Source: CF-13 sp036390825 (GTDB lineage: Bacteria > Chloroflexota > Dormibacteria > CF-121). From it: 64,000 nt of DNA. A model generated the notes under the pieces. The model ran no database searches. It worked only from the letters and a program-made list of their open reading frames with translations, and was not told where the DNA came from. Positions within the stretch are counted from its first letter, which is position 1. Every line of letters starts with the position of its first letter. The stretch is taken from positions 1 through 64,000 of the forward strand of contig DASWBA010000135.1 of the NCBI GenBank assembly GCA_036390825.1, in the 5' to 3' direction. Shown piece after piece: positions 33,725 to 41,958 of the stretch. The position numbers and the translations under genes are program-made.

Positions 33725-33916
33725 CTAGGCCGCTTTATCGATCCAGCGTTCGGCGATGAACGCCAGGAAGGCGCGGTCGAAGTCGAGACCCTGCAGCTTG
33801 GTGGTGGCCGGCCAGGCCGAACGCACTTCTGACTGCAGCCGGCGGTACTCTTCCAGGTCGAGACCCTGGGCGAACTCCCAGGCCCGGGCGGCGAGCTCGG
33901 CGTTCAGGGGCTTCAT
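33725..33916 (-). CDS. Small conserved-looking protein, 63 residues
   Basis: Begins MKPLNAELAARAWEFAQGLD and ends FLAFIAERWIDKAA; rich in Leu, Ala, Arg and Glu, predicted helical, no membrane segment. ATG 33916 is chosen because an AGGAG lies 7 nt before it; an upstream in-frame GTG is possible. It precedes the TPR gene by 64 bp in the same direction and may belong to that unit. I do not recognise a family. Confidence 0.55.
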   Translation of the reverse strand: MKPLNAELAARAWEFAQGLDLEEYRRLQSEVRSAWPATTKLQGLDFDRAFLAFIAERWIDKAA

Positions 33917-34029
33917 CAGATTTCTCCTACTCACTACAACGTTCCAACCCGGCAGAAGGATTCATATCGCGTTGTGTCACGCTACGTGCAAAATCGCAAG
34001 ACGCACTGGGTGATCGCGTCAATCGTGGC

Positions 34030-35118
34030 ATGCGAGGGTTGGGCCTGAGAGCCGCGATCATCATTCTCGGCGCCGGCGTGATGATGGCCGTGCCTACGCT
34101 GATGGTGCTGCGAAGCAATCCGACCGCCTCGATCGCCCCAACGACCAGCTATCCCGCCCCGTCCGCGGGCGACGATGGCGACCTCCAGGCGCGGCGCGCT
34201 ACGCGGATCGCGCTCGGCAAGGCGACACCGACGGCGCCGTTGGCGCCGGCGGCGAGCGCGGCCGTCCCGGTCAGCGGACCGGCAGCCGAACCGCCAGTCG
34301 CCGCGGCCATTCCGTCCTTCGCCCATGTCTTCGTGATCGTCATGGAAAACCACGAGTACAACAGCGTGATCGGTAATCCAGCCGCTCCTTACACCAACGG
34401 CCTCGTTAACAGCTATGGCCTGGCGACCAACTATTACGGGGCATCCCATCCGAGCCTGCCCAACTACCTCGCGCTCACCGCCGGCAGCACGTTCGGGATC
34501 GCCAGCGACTGCACGACCTGCTTCGTCAGCGCGACCAACATCGCGGACCAGGTGGAGGGGAGCGGTCGATCGTGGAAGGCGTACATGGAGGACATGCCGG
34601 TGCCGTGCTACAAGGGGGCTTCGTCAGGCAACTATGCGATGAAGCACAACCCGTTCATGTACTACAACGACATCCGCAGCAACGCAGCACGATGCGCCGC
34701 CCACATCGCGCCCTTCACCCAGTTTTGGGTCGACATGAACAGCGGCCGCGTGCCCGACTTCGTGTGGATTACGCCGAACATGTGCGACGACACGCACGAC
34801 TGTCCGGTCGGCACCGGCGATGCCTGGCTGCGTACCGTCGTGCCCGCGATCACCGGCTCGGCTGCCTTCCGCAACAATGGGGTGCTGTTCATCACCTGGG
34901 ATGAGGGCTCGAGCAACGCCGCTTGCTGCAGCGGCAGCTGGGGCGGACACGTCGCCACCCTGGTGATCGCCCCCAACGCGATCAGCGGCTTCCGCTCGGG
35001 CGTCGCCGAGAATCACTACGGCCTGCTGCGCACCATCGAAGACGGCTTCCGCCTCAGCCACCTGGGCGCCGCTGGATGGGCGAGCAATCTCCCTTTGCGC
35101 GAATACTTCCGAAACTAG
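34030..35118 (+). CDS. Secreted phosphoesterase (acid phosphatase / phospholipase C-like)
   Basis: 362 residues. N-terminal membrane/signal segment (about 5-26), Ala/Pro-rich linker to about 94, then a phosphoesterase domain: FAHVFVIVMENHEYNSVIG, ASHPSLPNYLALTAG, FVWITPNMCDDTHDC, FITWDEGS and GGHVATLVIAP. The EN near the start, the D-D-x-H and the WDE match the PF04185 family, whose metal-dependent members hydrolyse phosphate esters outside the cell. Several cysteines (CTTC, ACCSGS) may form disulfides. Its stop overlaps the stop of the converging synthetase by CTAG. Confidence 0.8.
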   Translation: MRGLGLRAAIIILGAGVMMAVPTLMVLRSNPTASIAPTTSYPAPSAGDDGDLQARRATRIALGKATPTAPLAPAASAAVPVSGPAAEPPVAAAIPSFAHVFVIVMENHEYNSVIGNPAAPYTNGLVNSYGLATNYYGASHPSLPNYLALTAGSTFGIASDCTTCFVSATNIADQVEGSGRSWKAYMEDMPVPCYKGASSGNYAMKHNPFMYYNDIRSNAARCAAHIAPFTQFWVDMNSGRVPDFVWITPNMCDDTHDCPVGTGDAWLRTVVPAITGSAAFRNNGVLFITWDEGSSNAACCSGSWGGHVATLVIAPNAISGFRSGVAENHYGLLRTIEDGFRLSHLGAAGWASNLPLREYFRN

Positions 35119-37085
35119 CCCGCTCCCTGCCCTCCAGCGGAGGGAGAGGGAGTACTGCCAAGCTGGTGGATCGGTTCGAGGGAACCCATGTCGTCGATGG
35201 ACGACAGGTCGCCTGGTGGAGCCCCGAGGAAGACATTGCGGATCACGCGCCGCAGGATCTTGCCGTTGCGAGTTTTGGGCAGGCGGGGGACGACGTGCAC
35301 CGCCGCCGGCTTGAATGGCTTACCCAGCAAGCGTTCGATACTGCGCGACACCGCTCCAGGGATCGCCGCCGGATCCGCCCCGGGCCGAGCCACCACGAAG
35401 ACCACCACCGATTGGCCTTTGATCGGGTCGGGCACCCCCACCGCAGCTGCCTCGGCCGCGGCCGTTCCATCGAGGGCGGCGGCTTCGACCTCGGCCGGTC
35501 CCACCCGCTTGCCGGCGACCTTGATGGTGTCGTCCGACCGCCCGAGGATGTACCAGAGCCCGTCCTCGTCGATCATCGCCCAATCGCCGTGCACCCAGAT
35601 GTCGGGCCAGCGCGACCAGTAAGTGTCGAGGTACCGTTGCGGGTCTTTCCAGAATCCCAGCGTCATGCCCAGGTACGGCTGGCGGATCACCAGCTCGCCC
35701 ACCTCGCCCGTGACCGGCTGGCCGCGGTCGTTGAAGACAGCGGCGTCGATGCCGGGGATCGGCCCTGCGAAACTGCCTGGCCTCGATGGTGTCAGGAAGT
35801 TTCCTGACAGCAGGCCGCCGCCGCATTCGGTGCCGCCCGAATAATTCATGATCGGGAGTTGTCCGCGGCCGACCGTCTCGAACAGCCAGGTCCAGGCTTC
35901 GGGGGTCCACGGCTCGCCGGTCGATGCCAGCACGCGCAATCGGGAGACGGGGCGCTCCGGGGCGGCGTCGTTTCCCGATGCCATCAGGACCCGGGTCAGC
36001 GTGGGGGAGATGCCGAGGTGTGTCACGCCGTGACGGTCCGCCACCTGCCACACGCGCCGCGGCTCCGGATAGTCGGGAGCGCCATCGTAGAAGACGGCGG
36101 TGCCACCCAGCATCAGGCTGCCATAGACGAGCAGCGGCCCCATCACCCAACCCATGTCGGTCACCCACATCACGCGCTCACCCGGGCGGACGTCCATCCC
36201 CAGCGCCCAATCCTGCGCGGCTTTGATCGGAAGACCCGCGTGCCCATGGACCGTCCCCTTGGGGCGGCCGGTGGTGCCCGAGGTGTAGAGGAGCAACAAG
36301 GGTTCGTCCGGCCGCATCGCCTCCGTCTCCACCCGCGGCCGCGGCTGGTCGAGGTCCTCCCACGCGACCTCGTGGCCGCCATTCTTCACGGTCTCGACAC
36401 CCGCGCACCTCACGACGACGAGCCGTTTCAAGTCGGGAAGTCCGGCGGCCGCCTCCAGCGCGATCGGCTTCATCAAGACCGGCCGGCCGCGCCGGACGGC
36501 CGCGTCCGCCGTGATCAGCACGCGCGCCTGGGCATCGGACAACCGCTGACGGATGGCTTCCGCGCCGAAGCCCGAAAAGAGCGGCACGGCCACCGCGCCC
36601 AGCTTGGTACAGGCCAACAGGGCGACGGCATTCTCGATCACCAGCGGCAGGTAGAGCCCGACCGCAACCCCGCGCTCGACGCCGATCTCGCGCAGCCCGG
36701 ATGCCACACGCTCAACCGCCTCATCGAGTTGCGCGTAGGTCAGCTGCCTCGAGGTTCCAGCCTCGGTTTCGCCGATGATCGCGAGGCGGTCTGGATCCGA
36801 CCGGCGATACCGGACCACCGCCGACGCATAGGCGTTCAATCGTCCGCCGGGGAACCACCTGGTCAAAGGTATGCCGTCCGAGGTGTCCATCACCTCGCCA
36901 TAGGGCGTCGACCATACGACGCCGAGATCCTTGACCAGCGCATCCCAGAACCAGGGCGGGTTTTGCGCGGCCTTCTGACAGAGCTCTGAATAGCTGGTGC
37001 AGCCGAGCTCGTGCATGAACGTAAAGATTCGGCTCTGGCGGGCCTGCTGGTCCGTTGGTGACCAGACCGGGGCCGTCGCTGTCAT
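35115..37085 (-). CDS. AMP-dependent acyl-CoA synthetase
   Basis: 656 residues of the ANL superfamily, acetyl-CoA synthetase-like: PPWFWDALVKDLGVVW at the N-terminus, the P-loop LLYTSGTTGRPKGTVH, MNYSGGTECGGG, and the C-domain GRSDDTIKVAGKRVGPAEVE and RLPKTRNGKILRRVIRN with the catalytic lysine. Activates an acid as its CoA ester. Last gene of a four-gene operon with CoA-transferase subunits and a hydratase, which suggests an aromatic, alicyclic or branched acid rather than acetate. The C-terminal STPSPSAGGQGAG comes from a palindromic repeat. Confidence 0.85.
   Translation of the reverse strand: MTATAPVWSPTDQQARQSRIFTFMHELGCTSYSELCQKAAQNPPWFWDALVKDLGVVWSTPYGEVMDTSDGIPLTRWFPGGRLNAYASAVVRYRRSDPDRLAIIGETEAGTSRQLTYAQLDEAVERVASGLREIGVERGVAVGLYLPLVIENAVALLACTKLGAVAVPLFSGFGAEAIRQRLSDAQARVLITADAAVRRGRPVLMKPIALEAAAGLPDLKRLVVVRCAGVETVKNGGHEVAWEDLDQPRPRVETEAMRPDEPLLLLYTSGTTGRPKGTVHGHAGLPIKAAQDWALGMDVRPGERVMWVTDMGWVMGPLLVYGSLMLGGTAVFYDGAPDYPEPRRVWQVADRHGVTHLGISPTLTRVLMASGNDAAPERPVSRLRVLASTGEPWTPEAWTWLFETVGRGQLPIMNYSGGTECGGGLLSGNFLTPSRPGSFAGPIPGIDAAVFNDRGQPVTGEVGELVIRQPYLGMTLGFWKDPQRYLDTYWSRWPDIWVHGDWAMIDEDGLWYILGRSDDTIKVAGKRVGPAEVEAAALDGTAAAEAAAVGVPDPIKGQSVVVFVVARPGADPAAIPGAVSRSIERLLGKPFKPAAVHVVPRLPKTRNGKILRRVIRNVFLGAPPGDLSSIDDMGSLEPIHQLGSTPSPSAGGQGAG
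35123..35152. repeat. Palindromic repeat at convergent gene ends
   Basis: CCCTCC (35130-35135) pairs with GGAGGG (35139-35144), and outer CTCCCT (35123-35128) with AGGGAG (35147-35152). It lies inside the 3' end of the acyl-CoA synthetase gene and just after the phosphoesterase stop. It belongs to the same family as the copies in ddl (13514) and after dnaK (44410). Confidence 0.65.
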
Positions 37086-37831
37086 TCGCCTTTCGTTCTG
37101 TCGCCGGTCCAGAAGCCATCCGGATCGGCGCGACGGATGTAAGCGAGCTCATCCGTCGAGGGCGGGGTCGTGGCCGGAACCGAATCGTCGATCGCAATCG
37201 TGAAACCGGTCGCGGCACGCACCTGGGCTGCTGTTACGCCCGGATGCAGGCTGGCCGCCCGGACCTCCCCACTCGACAGGTCGAAAACGCCGAGCGTCGT
37301 GATCAGCGTGGCCGGGCCTCCCCGTCGACGGCCGGGAAAATGTCCCGGTGACGTGATGTAATCGACGCGCTCGCGAAAACGGCGCGGCTCGTGCTCCATG
37401 ATCAAGACGGTCCGCCCCGCGAGCGAGGCGATATCGCCGCCACCGCCGCTCCCGGGCAGGCGGACCATGGAGCCGCTGCCGCTCGTCCGGGTGGTGTTGA
37501 GGTTGCCCTGGGGGTCGATTTCGGCGCCGCCGATGAAGCCGACGTCGACGCGTCCCTGCTGTAGCAGGCTCATTACGTCGTTGAGCCCGAGGCAGGCGAT
37601 CGCGCCGACGATATTGGGCGGATCGCCCATGGTGTAGATGAAGGCCTCGGCGGGCCGATCGCGGATGACGCCGTTCTCGAAGAGCCCGATCGCGGTCGGA
37701 GCGTGAGTGGCCTTCGCCAGTCCGAAGCCGAGCAATGGGAGGCGCATCCCGACGAAGACAACCTCGCCATCGCGGATCTCACGGGCGGCCGCCACCACCA
37801 TCAACTCCTTGCGGGTGTAGGTCGCGATCAT
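37082..37831 (-). CDS. CoA-transferase family I, beta subunit
   Basis: 249 residues from ATG 37831: AREIRDGEVVFVGMRLPLLGFGLAK, IGLFENGVIRD with Glu52 at the position of the CoA-binding glutamate of class I CoA-transferases, PNIVGAIACLGLNDV, VDVGFIGGAEIDPQGNLNTT. The sequence fits the glutaconate CoA-transferase/IpdB group. Upstream sequence to 37945 in frame lies inside the alpha gene. ATGA overlaps with both neighbours tie it to one operon. Confidence 0.85.
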   Translation of the reverse strand: MIATYTRKELMVVAAAREIRDGEVVFVGMRLPLLGFGLAKATHAPTAIGLFENGVIRDRPAEAFIYTMGDPPNIVGAIACLGLNDVMSLLQQGRVDVGFIGGAEIDPQGNLNTTRTSGSGSMVRLPGSGGGGDIASLAGRTVLIMEHEPRRFRERVDYITSPGHFPGRRRGGPATLITTLGVFDLSSGEVRAASLHPGVTAAQVRAATGFTIAIDDSVPATTPPSTDELAYIRRADPDGFWTGDRTKGE

Positions 37832-38757
37832 GGCGCGAAATTGGCAGCGGCGGCAAGCCGGCGATCGCGCACGCGTAAGCGCTCGACGGCGGCCTCGCCC
37901 ATGTGGCGCAGGTAGGCACGCCGATCGGGCAGGTCGAGCACCCACTCCTTGAGCCAGGACTGATATCCGTCCGGCGTTTTTGACAACCCGTGATACGCAA
38001 GAAAGGTCTGGAAGTCGCGGCGCCAGTACCCTTGCACCGACGAGGGCAGCGCGCCACCCGGCTCCTCGACCACCGCGGTGACCAGGAAGCCAGGGATCAT
38101 CGTGCGATTCGGATCGCTGCGGATCACGTCATCCGGGACGATCTCTTCGCAGACGACGATGGTGCGACGCGCCGCGTAGGCGGCTTCGACGGTGAGGCCC
38201 AGGTTCCCCCACAAGTGCGCATTTCCCGAGGCATCCGCGCGTTGAGCGTGGACGATGGCAACGTCGGGCTTGATGGCGCCGACGGCCAGCAGACCCGGTC
38301 CACCGAACGGATCCTCGATCGGCCGAATCCGAGGATGGCCGCGCACGATATCGCCACCCATCCCGGTGAACGTCGGTAAGTAGGGCAGCCCCATCGCCGC
38401 CGCCTTGAGCCCCAGCCCGACGGTGAAGTTCGAATGGTCTTCCATCACGATGCGCCGGGGATGGCCCTGCTCGTAGGCGCGCCGAAAACCGTAGCCCGAT
38501 CCGCCCGCGACGTTGCCCACCCAGGCGGCGATGACTTTCGCCACCGTACCGGCGGCGATCAGTTGGTCGAAGGCCATGTCCGAGATGGGTCCGATCAGCG
38601 TCAGGTCCTTGCGTCGCTGGCGGATGATCTCGTGCACGGCGGCGAACGGAATGCCGGATTCGAGCGCCAATCCGAGCGCGACCGCATCGCCGTCATGGAC
38701 CTGCTCGGCGATCGCCTCGGCCAGCGAGCGACGTTTATTGGTCAGCGGTGACTCCAT
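37828..38757 (-). CDS. CoA-transferase family I, alpha subunit
   Basis: 309 residues: LAEAIAEQVHDGDAVALGLALESGIPFAAVHEII, WVGNVAGGSGYGFRRAYE, FTGMGGDIVRGHPRI, VDVAIVHAQRAD-like KPDVAIVHAQRADASGNAHLW, and VVCEEIV. Matches the alpha subunit of glutaconate CoA-transferase/IpdA-like enzymes. IpdAB in actinobacteria opens the last steroid ring, so ring cleavage is as possible as true CoA transfer. Overlaps the hydratase by 16 bp. Confidence 0.85.
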   Translation of the reverse strand: MESPLTNKRRSLAEAIAEQVHDGDAVALGLALESGIPFAAVHEIIRQRRKDLTLIGPISDMAFDQLIAAGTVAKVIAAWVGNVAGGSGYGFRRAYEQGHPRRIVMEDHSNFTVGLGLKAAAMGLPYLPTFTGMGGDIVRGHPRIRPIEDPFGGPGLLAVGAIKPDVAIVHAQRADASGNAHLWGNLGLTVEAAYAARRTIVVCEEIVPDDVIRSDPNRTMIPGFLVTAVVEEPGGALPSSVQGYWRRDFQTFLAYHGLSKTPDGYQSWLKEWVLDLPDRRAYLRHMGEAAVERLRVRDRRLAAAANFAP

Positions 38758-39506
38758 GCGGGCGCTCGTTTTTCGAGGAACGCGCTGATTCCTTCCTTGG
38801 CGTCGCGCGAGGGCCCGACGGTCGCCCGGTAAGTCGCGATTGCGGCATCGAGCCGTTGCAGCAGAGCCGGCGCTCGCTGTCCGCGAGTGGCGGTGGTGAG
38901 CGCGCGAAGCGCGACGCCACTGCGACCGGCCACCTCAGCCGCCACCCGATCGACCGCCTCCACGAGCTGCGCTGCCGGAACGACCTGGGATACGAGGCCG
39001 GCGGCCTCAGCGGCGGCCGCGGTGATGGACTCGCCGAGCAGCAACCGCATGGCCCGCGGGGCGCCGCACAGCTCCGGCAAGTACGCGGCCGCCACCGGCG
39101 GGAATGCTCCGAGCTTGATTTCGGGAAAGCCGAAGACGGTGTCGTCGCCGGCCAGCACGATGTCACAGAGCAAGGCGAGCTCCGCCCCGCCACCGAGCGT
39201 CGACCCGTGGATGGCGGCGATCGTCACCGGCTTCAGACTCAGCAGGAGTCGCGCATTTTCCCGGACTTCTGACAGCATCGCGTCCAGCCGGGTGGCGAGG
39301 TGATCCCGCACCTCGACGCCGGCCGAAAACGCTTGGGGGAGAGCGCTGCTGAGTACCACGACGCGTATCGAGGTGGCGTCGCATTCGCGCAGCGCGTCAT
39401 TGAGGCGTCGCAGCATTTCGACGTCGAGCACATTCAGTGGTGGTCGACTCAGCGTGATCCGAGCGATCCCTTCCTGGATCCGGATCGTGATCGAAACCGA
39501 AGACAT
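38742..39506 (-). CDS. Enoyl-CoA hydratase/isomerase family, dienoyl-CoA hydratase-like
   Basis: 254 residues from ATG 39506: crotonase fold with ITLSRPPLNVLDVEMLRRLN, FSAGVEVRDHL, AAIHGSTLGGGAELALLCD and FGFPEIKLGAFPPVAAAYLP. Both usual catalytic glutamates (GGGAEL, FPEI) are kept. NVLD in place of NAL and the GAFPPVAA stretch recall cyclohexa-1,5-diene-1-carbonyl-CoA hydratases of anaerobic benzoate breakdown. First gene of the acyl-CoA operon. Longer frame to 39956 lies opposite a real gene and is rejected. Confidence 0.8.
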   Translation of the reverse strand: MSSVSITIRIQEGIARITLSRPPLNVLDVEMLRRLNDALRECDATSIRVVVLSSALPQAFSAGVEVRDHLATRLDAMLSEVRENARLLLSLKPVTIAAIHGSTLGGGAELALLCDIVLAGDDTVFGFPEIKLGAFPPVAAAYLPELCGAPRAMRLLLGESITAAAAEAAGLVSQVVPAAQLVEAVDRVAAEVAGRSGVALRALTTATRGQRAPALLQRLDAAIATYRATVGPSRDAKEGISAFLEKRAPAWSHR

Positions 39507-39548
39507 TTCGGGTGCCGGCACCGTCGGTAATGCTAGTACGCTTGTTGC

Positions 39549-39938
39549 GTGCAGACATGTCCGCGTTGTGAGCAGCCGGTCGCCGCCGAGGCGCTCTTCT
39601 GCCAGCGTTGCGGCGCCCAGCTCAAGGTGCAGCCGGTCGAAGGCGAGATCATCGATGGCACGCGACGGTTTGCGAAGCAACGACCGATCAGCCCGGGTCG
39701 TGCCGCCCGCCTGTCGATCGTTCCCGGCCTCGGCCACTGGTACGCGGGAGCGCCGCTCAAAGGCGTTGTGTTCTTCGCGGCCATCCTTGGACCGGTCGTG
39801 ATCGGCACCGAGCTCGATCTGACGGTGGTGGGCGCCGCACTCGGGATTCCGCTCGACCTTGGCGGTCTCGGTCTGTGGGGGTTTTGCGCCTACGACGCAT
39901 ACCGCACGGCGCGAAAGCGGATGCGGCCGGCTGCCTGA
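39549..39938 (+). CDS. Zinc-ribbon membrane protein
   Basis: 129 residues from GTG 39549. N-terminal zinc ribbon (CPRCEQ ... CQRCG, CXXC-x12-CXXC), then a hydrophobic part resembling TM2 proteins: SPGRAARLSIVPGLGHWYAGAPLKGVVFF with the P-G-x-G-x-x-Y motif, and a second segment AALGIPLDLGGLGLWGFCAYDA. A TAGTAC box ends 9 nt before the start. Function unknown; such proteins are common orphan membrane proteins. Confidence 0.7.
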   Translation: MQTCPRCEQPVAAEALFCQRCGAQLKVQPVEGEIIDGTRRFAKQRPISPGRAARLSIVPGLGHWYAGAPLKGVVFFAAILGPVVIGTELDLTVVGAALGIPLDLGGLGLWGFCAYDAYRTARKRMRPAA

Positions 39939-40010
39939 ATAGGCCGCTGGACCCATCGGTCTCTAGCCGACGCAATGCCTCTCGCAAGCTTGCTCTCTTA
40001 GTGTCGCTGT

Positions 40011-40424
40011 GTGGCGTGGGAGCGGCGGGTCCTCCTCATCGAGGACGATGCAGACGTCGCGGCCCTGTACGTGTTGCAGCTTCGCCGCGACGGAATTCCC
40101 CTCGAGCACGCCCGCACTGGGGCGGAGGCGGCGGCATTCGTTCGGGACCGCGTACCCGCCCTGATCCTCGTCGACCTCAAGCTGCCTGATGTTGACGGCC
40201 GGGAACTGGTCGAGCGCTGGGGCGGCGACCCGGTCTCCGGTGCGATTCCAATCTGGATCCTGAGCAACACCATGCCCGAAGACAACCTTTGGTGGCACGC
40301 GGCGCCCAACGTGCAGCGCTACTTCCTCAAGTCGAGGGTGGCCCTCGGCCGTCTGAGCCTCGAGATCCGCGCGACCCTGGGCCTGCCCTACGGCGAGCGG
40401 CTCAGCCAGCGGACCGCCAGCTGA
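40011..40424 (+). CDS. Single-domain response regulator
   Basis: 137 residues from GTG: VLLIEDDADVAALYVLQL with the acidic pair, LILVDLKLPDVDG with the phospho-acceptor aspartate, WILSNT (Thr/Ser switch) and YFLKSRVALG (conserved Lys). No output domain, so it acts by protein contact. No histidine kinase lies nearby. Confidence 0.85.
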   Translation: MAWERRVLLIEDDADVAALYVLQLRRDGIPLEHARTGAEAAAFVRDRVPALILVDLKLPDVDGRELVERWGGDPVSGAIPIWILSNTMPEDNLWWHAAPNVQRYFLKSRVALGRLSLEIRATLGLPYGERLSQRTAS

Positions 40425-40451
40425 CGACCGCCGCCTGCGGATAATTGGTCG

Positions 40452-41198
40452 ATGGAAGGCGTCGCTCCGACCGCAGCACCACAGCCGGAAGCGCAGCTGC
40501 GCTGGCTCGACCTCCTCCCCGTTCTCGTCTTTACCATCCTGGGCGTCATCCTGGTGTTCGCCGGGGTCGTCGTGGTGTCACGCCTGGACCGCTTCTTCTA
40601 TCGCGCCAACCTGGAGACCATTGCGCTGAGCGCGACGCTCGCCATCTACCTGGCCTTTGGCGCCGGGATTGCCGTCGCGCTGCGGCGACTGGGGTCACCG
40701 CTTGCTTTCCTCGGCTTGCACTGGCCAACGCCGCGTGACCTCGGCCTGACGCTGGCGCTGGTGGTTCCCTGGTATATCGGCATCGCGGTCGTCACCGCGC
40801 TCTCATCCGCGGCGTTGAACGGCGGTCGCGTGGTTCCGGGCAACACCCGCCAGCTCTTCATTCAGCATCCGCACGGCCTTGGCATCCTGGTGCTTGCCCT
40901 GCTCGTGACCGCGGTCGCGGCGCCTCTCTGCGAGGAGGCGTTCTTTCGCGGCATGCTGTTCGGCTTGCTCCGCCGCCGATTCCCTCTGTGGGTGGCCGTG
41001 CTTCTGAGCGCGATCGCGTTCGGCCTGGCGCATGCGAGTCCTACGGTCAGCTTCGCGCTGCTACCGGTCTTCATCTACATGGGCATCGTGCTCGCCGTGG
41101 TCTATGCATGGACTGGCTCACTGACCAACACGGTCCTGCTGCACGGCCTCAACAACGCCGTCGGCACGGTGACGGTCTACGCTCTCCTGTCGCGCTAA
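40452..41198 (+). CDS. CPBP family intramembrane metalloprotease
   Basis: 248 residues, about seven membrane segments. The Abi/CPBP motifs are present: APLCEEAFFRGMLFGLL (EExxxR) and AFGLAHASP (FxxxH), then LLHGLNNAVG (HxxxN). The family includes prenyl-protein proteases and bacteriocin self-immunity proteins. A GATAAT box (40440-40445) ends 6 nt before the ATG. Stop overlaps the converging UspA gene by CTAA. Confidence 0.9.
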   Translation: MEGVAPTAAPQPEAQLRWLDLLPVLVFTILGVILVFAGVVVVSRLDRFFYRANLETIALSATLAIYLAFGAGIAVALRRLGSPLAFLGLHWPTPRDLGLTLALVVPWYIGIAVVTALSSAALNGGRVVPGNTRQLFIQHPHGLGILVLALLVTAVAAPLCEEAFFRGMLFGLLRRRFPLWVAVLLSAIAFGLAHASPTVSFALLPVFIYMGIVLAVVYAWTGSLTNTVLLHGLNNAVGTVTVYALLSR

Positions 41199-41779
41199 TC
41201 CATTTCGGTCGGGATCAGCGCCATCTTCTGGCGTGGCACCCGATCGACGACCACCTCGCAATGCGCGTTGCGAACCACGTGCTCGGCAATCCGGCCGAGC
41301 GGGCTCTCATTTGGCCGGTTCTGGTGGCTGATCCCCATCACGATCAGGTCTACGTTCTCCTCGCGCGCGATCTCGACGATGCGGTGGCCGGCCTGGCGGG
41401 CGACGTTGACCTTGGTGCGAGGCTGGATCGCGTGTTGCGTTGCGATGAACGCGGCCGCGTTGAGCGCCCGCTGGATCCGGGGGTCTTTCTCGGGCATGGC
41501 AAGCGGCGCCTGGAGGGGGATCTCATGCACATAGACGATCAACATTTCGGCTTTGTGGCCCTGGTTCAGGCGGGCCGCCAGCTCCACCGCCCGAACAGAC
41601 GCGCCGAGGTCGAGGACAGGCACCAGCACCTTGCGGATCGACTCCACGGACCGCACGGTGCTGGTCGCGCCCCGCGGCGCCGGCGGCGGAACCCGCAGCA
41701 TCCACCCGAGGGTGCCGGCGAGGCCGACCGTAAACGCGACCGCCAGCGTGATGCCGAGCGGGCTGAGCGTGAGGCTCAA
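41195..41779 (-). CDS. Membrane-anchored universal stress protein
   Basis: 194 residues. One N-terminal membrane segment (about 8-28, ITLAVAFTVGLAGTLGWML), then a UspA domain: RKVLVPVLDLGASVRAVELAARL, EMLIVYVHEIPLQAP, VDLIVMGISHQNRP, and SPLGRIAEHVVRNAHCEVVV. The end of the domain approximates the G-2x-G-9x-G ATP site incompletely. TTG start overlaps the upstream small gene by TTGA. The row RCK_N / small membrane protein / Usp suggests a link to ion transport or stress. Confidence 0.75.
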   Translation of the reverse strand: MSLTLSPLGITLAVAFTVGLAGTLGWMLRVPPPAPRGATSTVRSVESIRKVLVPVLDLGASVRAVELAARLNQGHKAEMLIVYVHEIPLQAPLAMPEKDPRIQRALNAAAFIATQHAIQPRTKVNVARQAGHRIVEIAREENVDLIVMGISHQNRPNESPLGRIAEHVVRNAHCEVVVDRVPRQKMALIPTEMD

Positions 41780-41949
41780 TGCGGAAGCCGCGCCGCCGCT
41801 TGCAACCGCCAGGCGCCGAAGGCCACCAGGCCGACGCCGGCAATGCCATAGGGCACGGAATGCACCTCGATCAGGTCGCGGAGCAAGACGAGGACGCCCA
41901 ACACCACCGACGCGAAGCCGACGATACGGGTGAGGCGGTAGGGCGTCAT
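41776..41949 (-). CDS. Small two-span membrane protein
   Basis: 57 residues: MTPYRLTRIVGFASVVLGVL, a short loop, then VPYGIAGVGLVAFGAWRLQA. ATG 41949 has an AGGTGG 5 nt upstream; an in-frame GTG at 41958 is the alternative. It lies between the RCK_N gene (10 nt gap) and usp (overlap), so it is likely co-expressed. No family recognised. Confidence 0.6.
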   Translation of the reverse strand: MTPYRLTRIVGFASVVLGVLVLLRDLIEVHSVPYGIAGVGLVAFGAWRLQAAARLPH

Positions 41950-41958
41950 GCGGCCCAC

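Noticed and set aside
39506..39956. N-terminal extension of the hydratase gene
   Set aside because: It runs opposite the zinc-ribbon gene and does not match crotonase N-termini.
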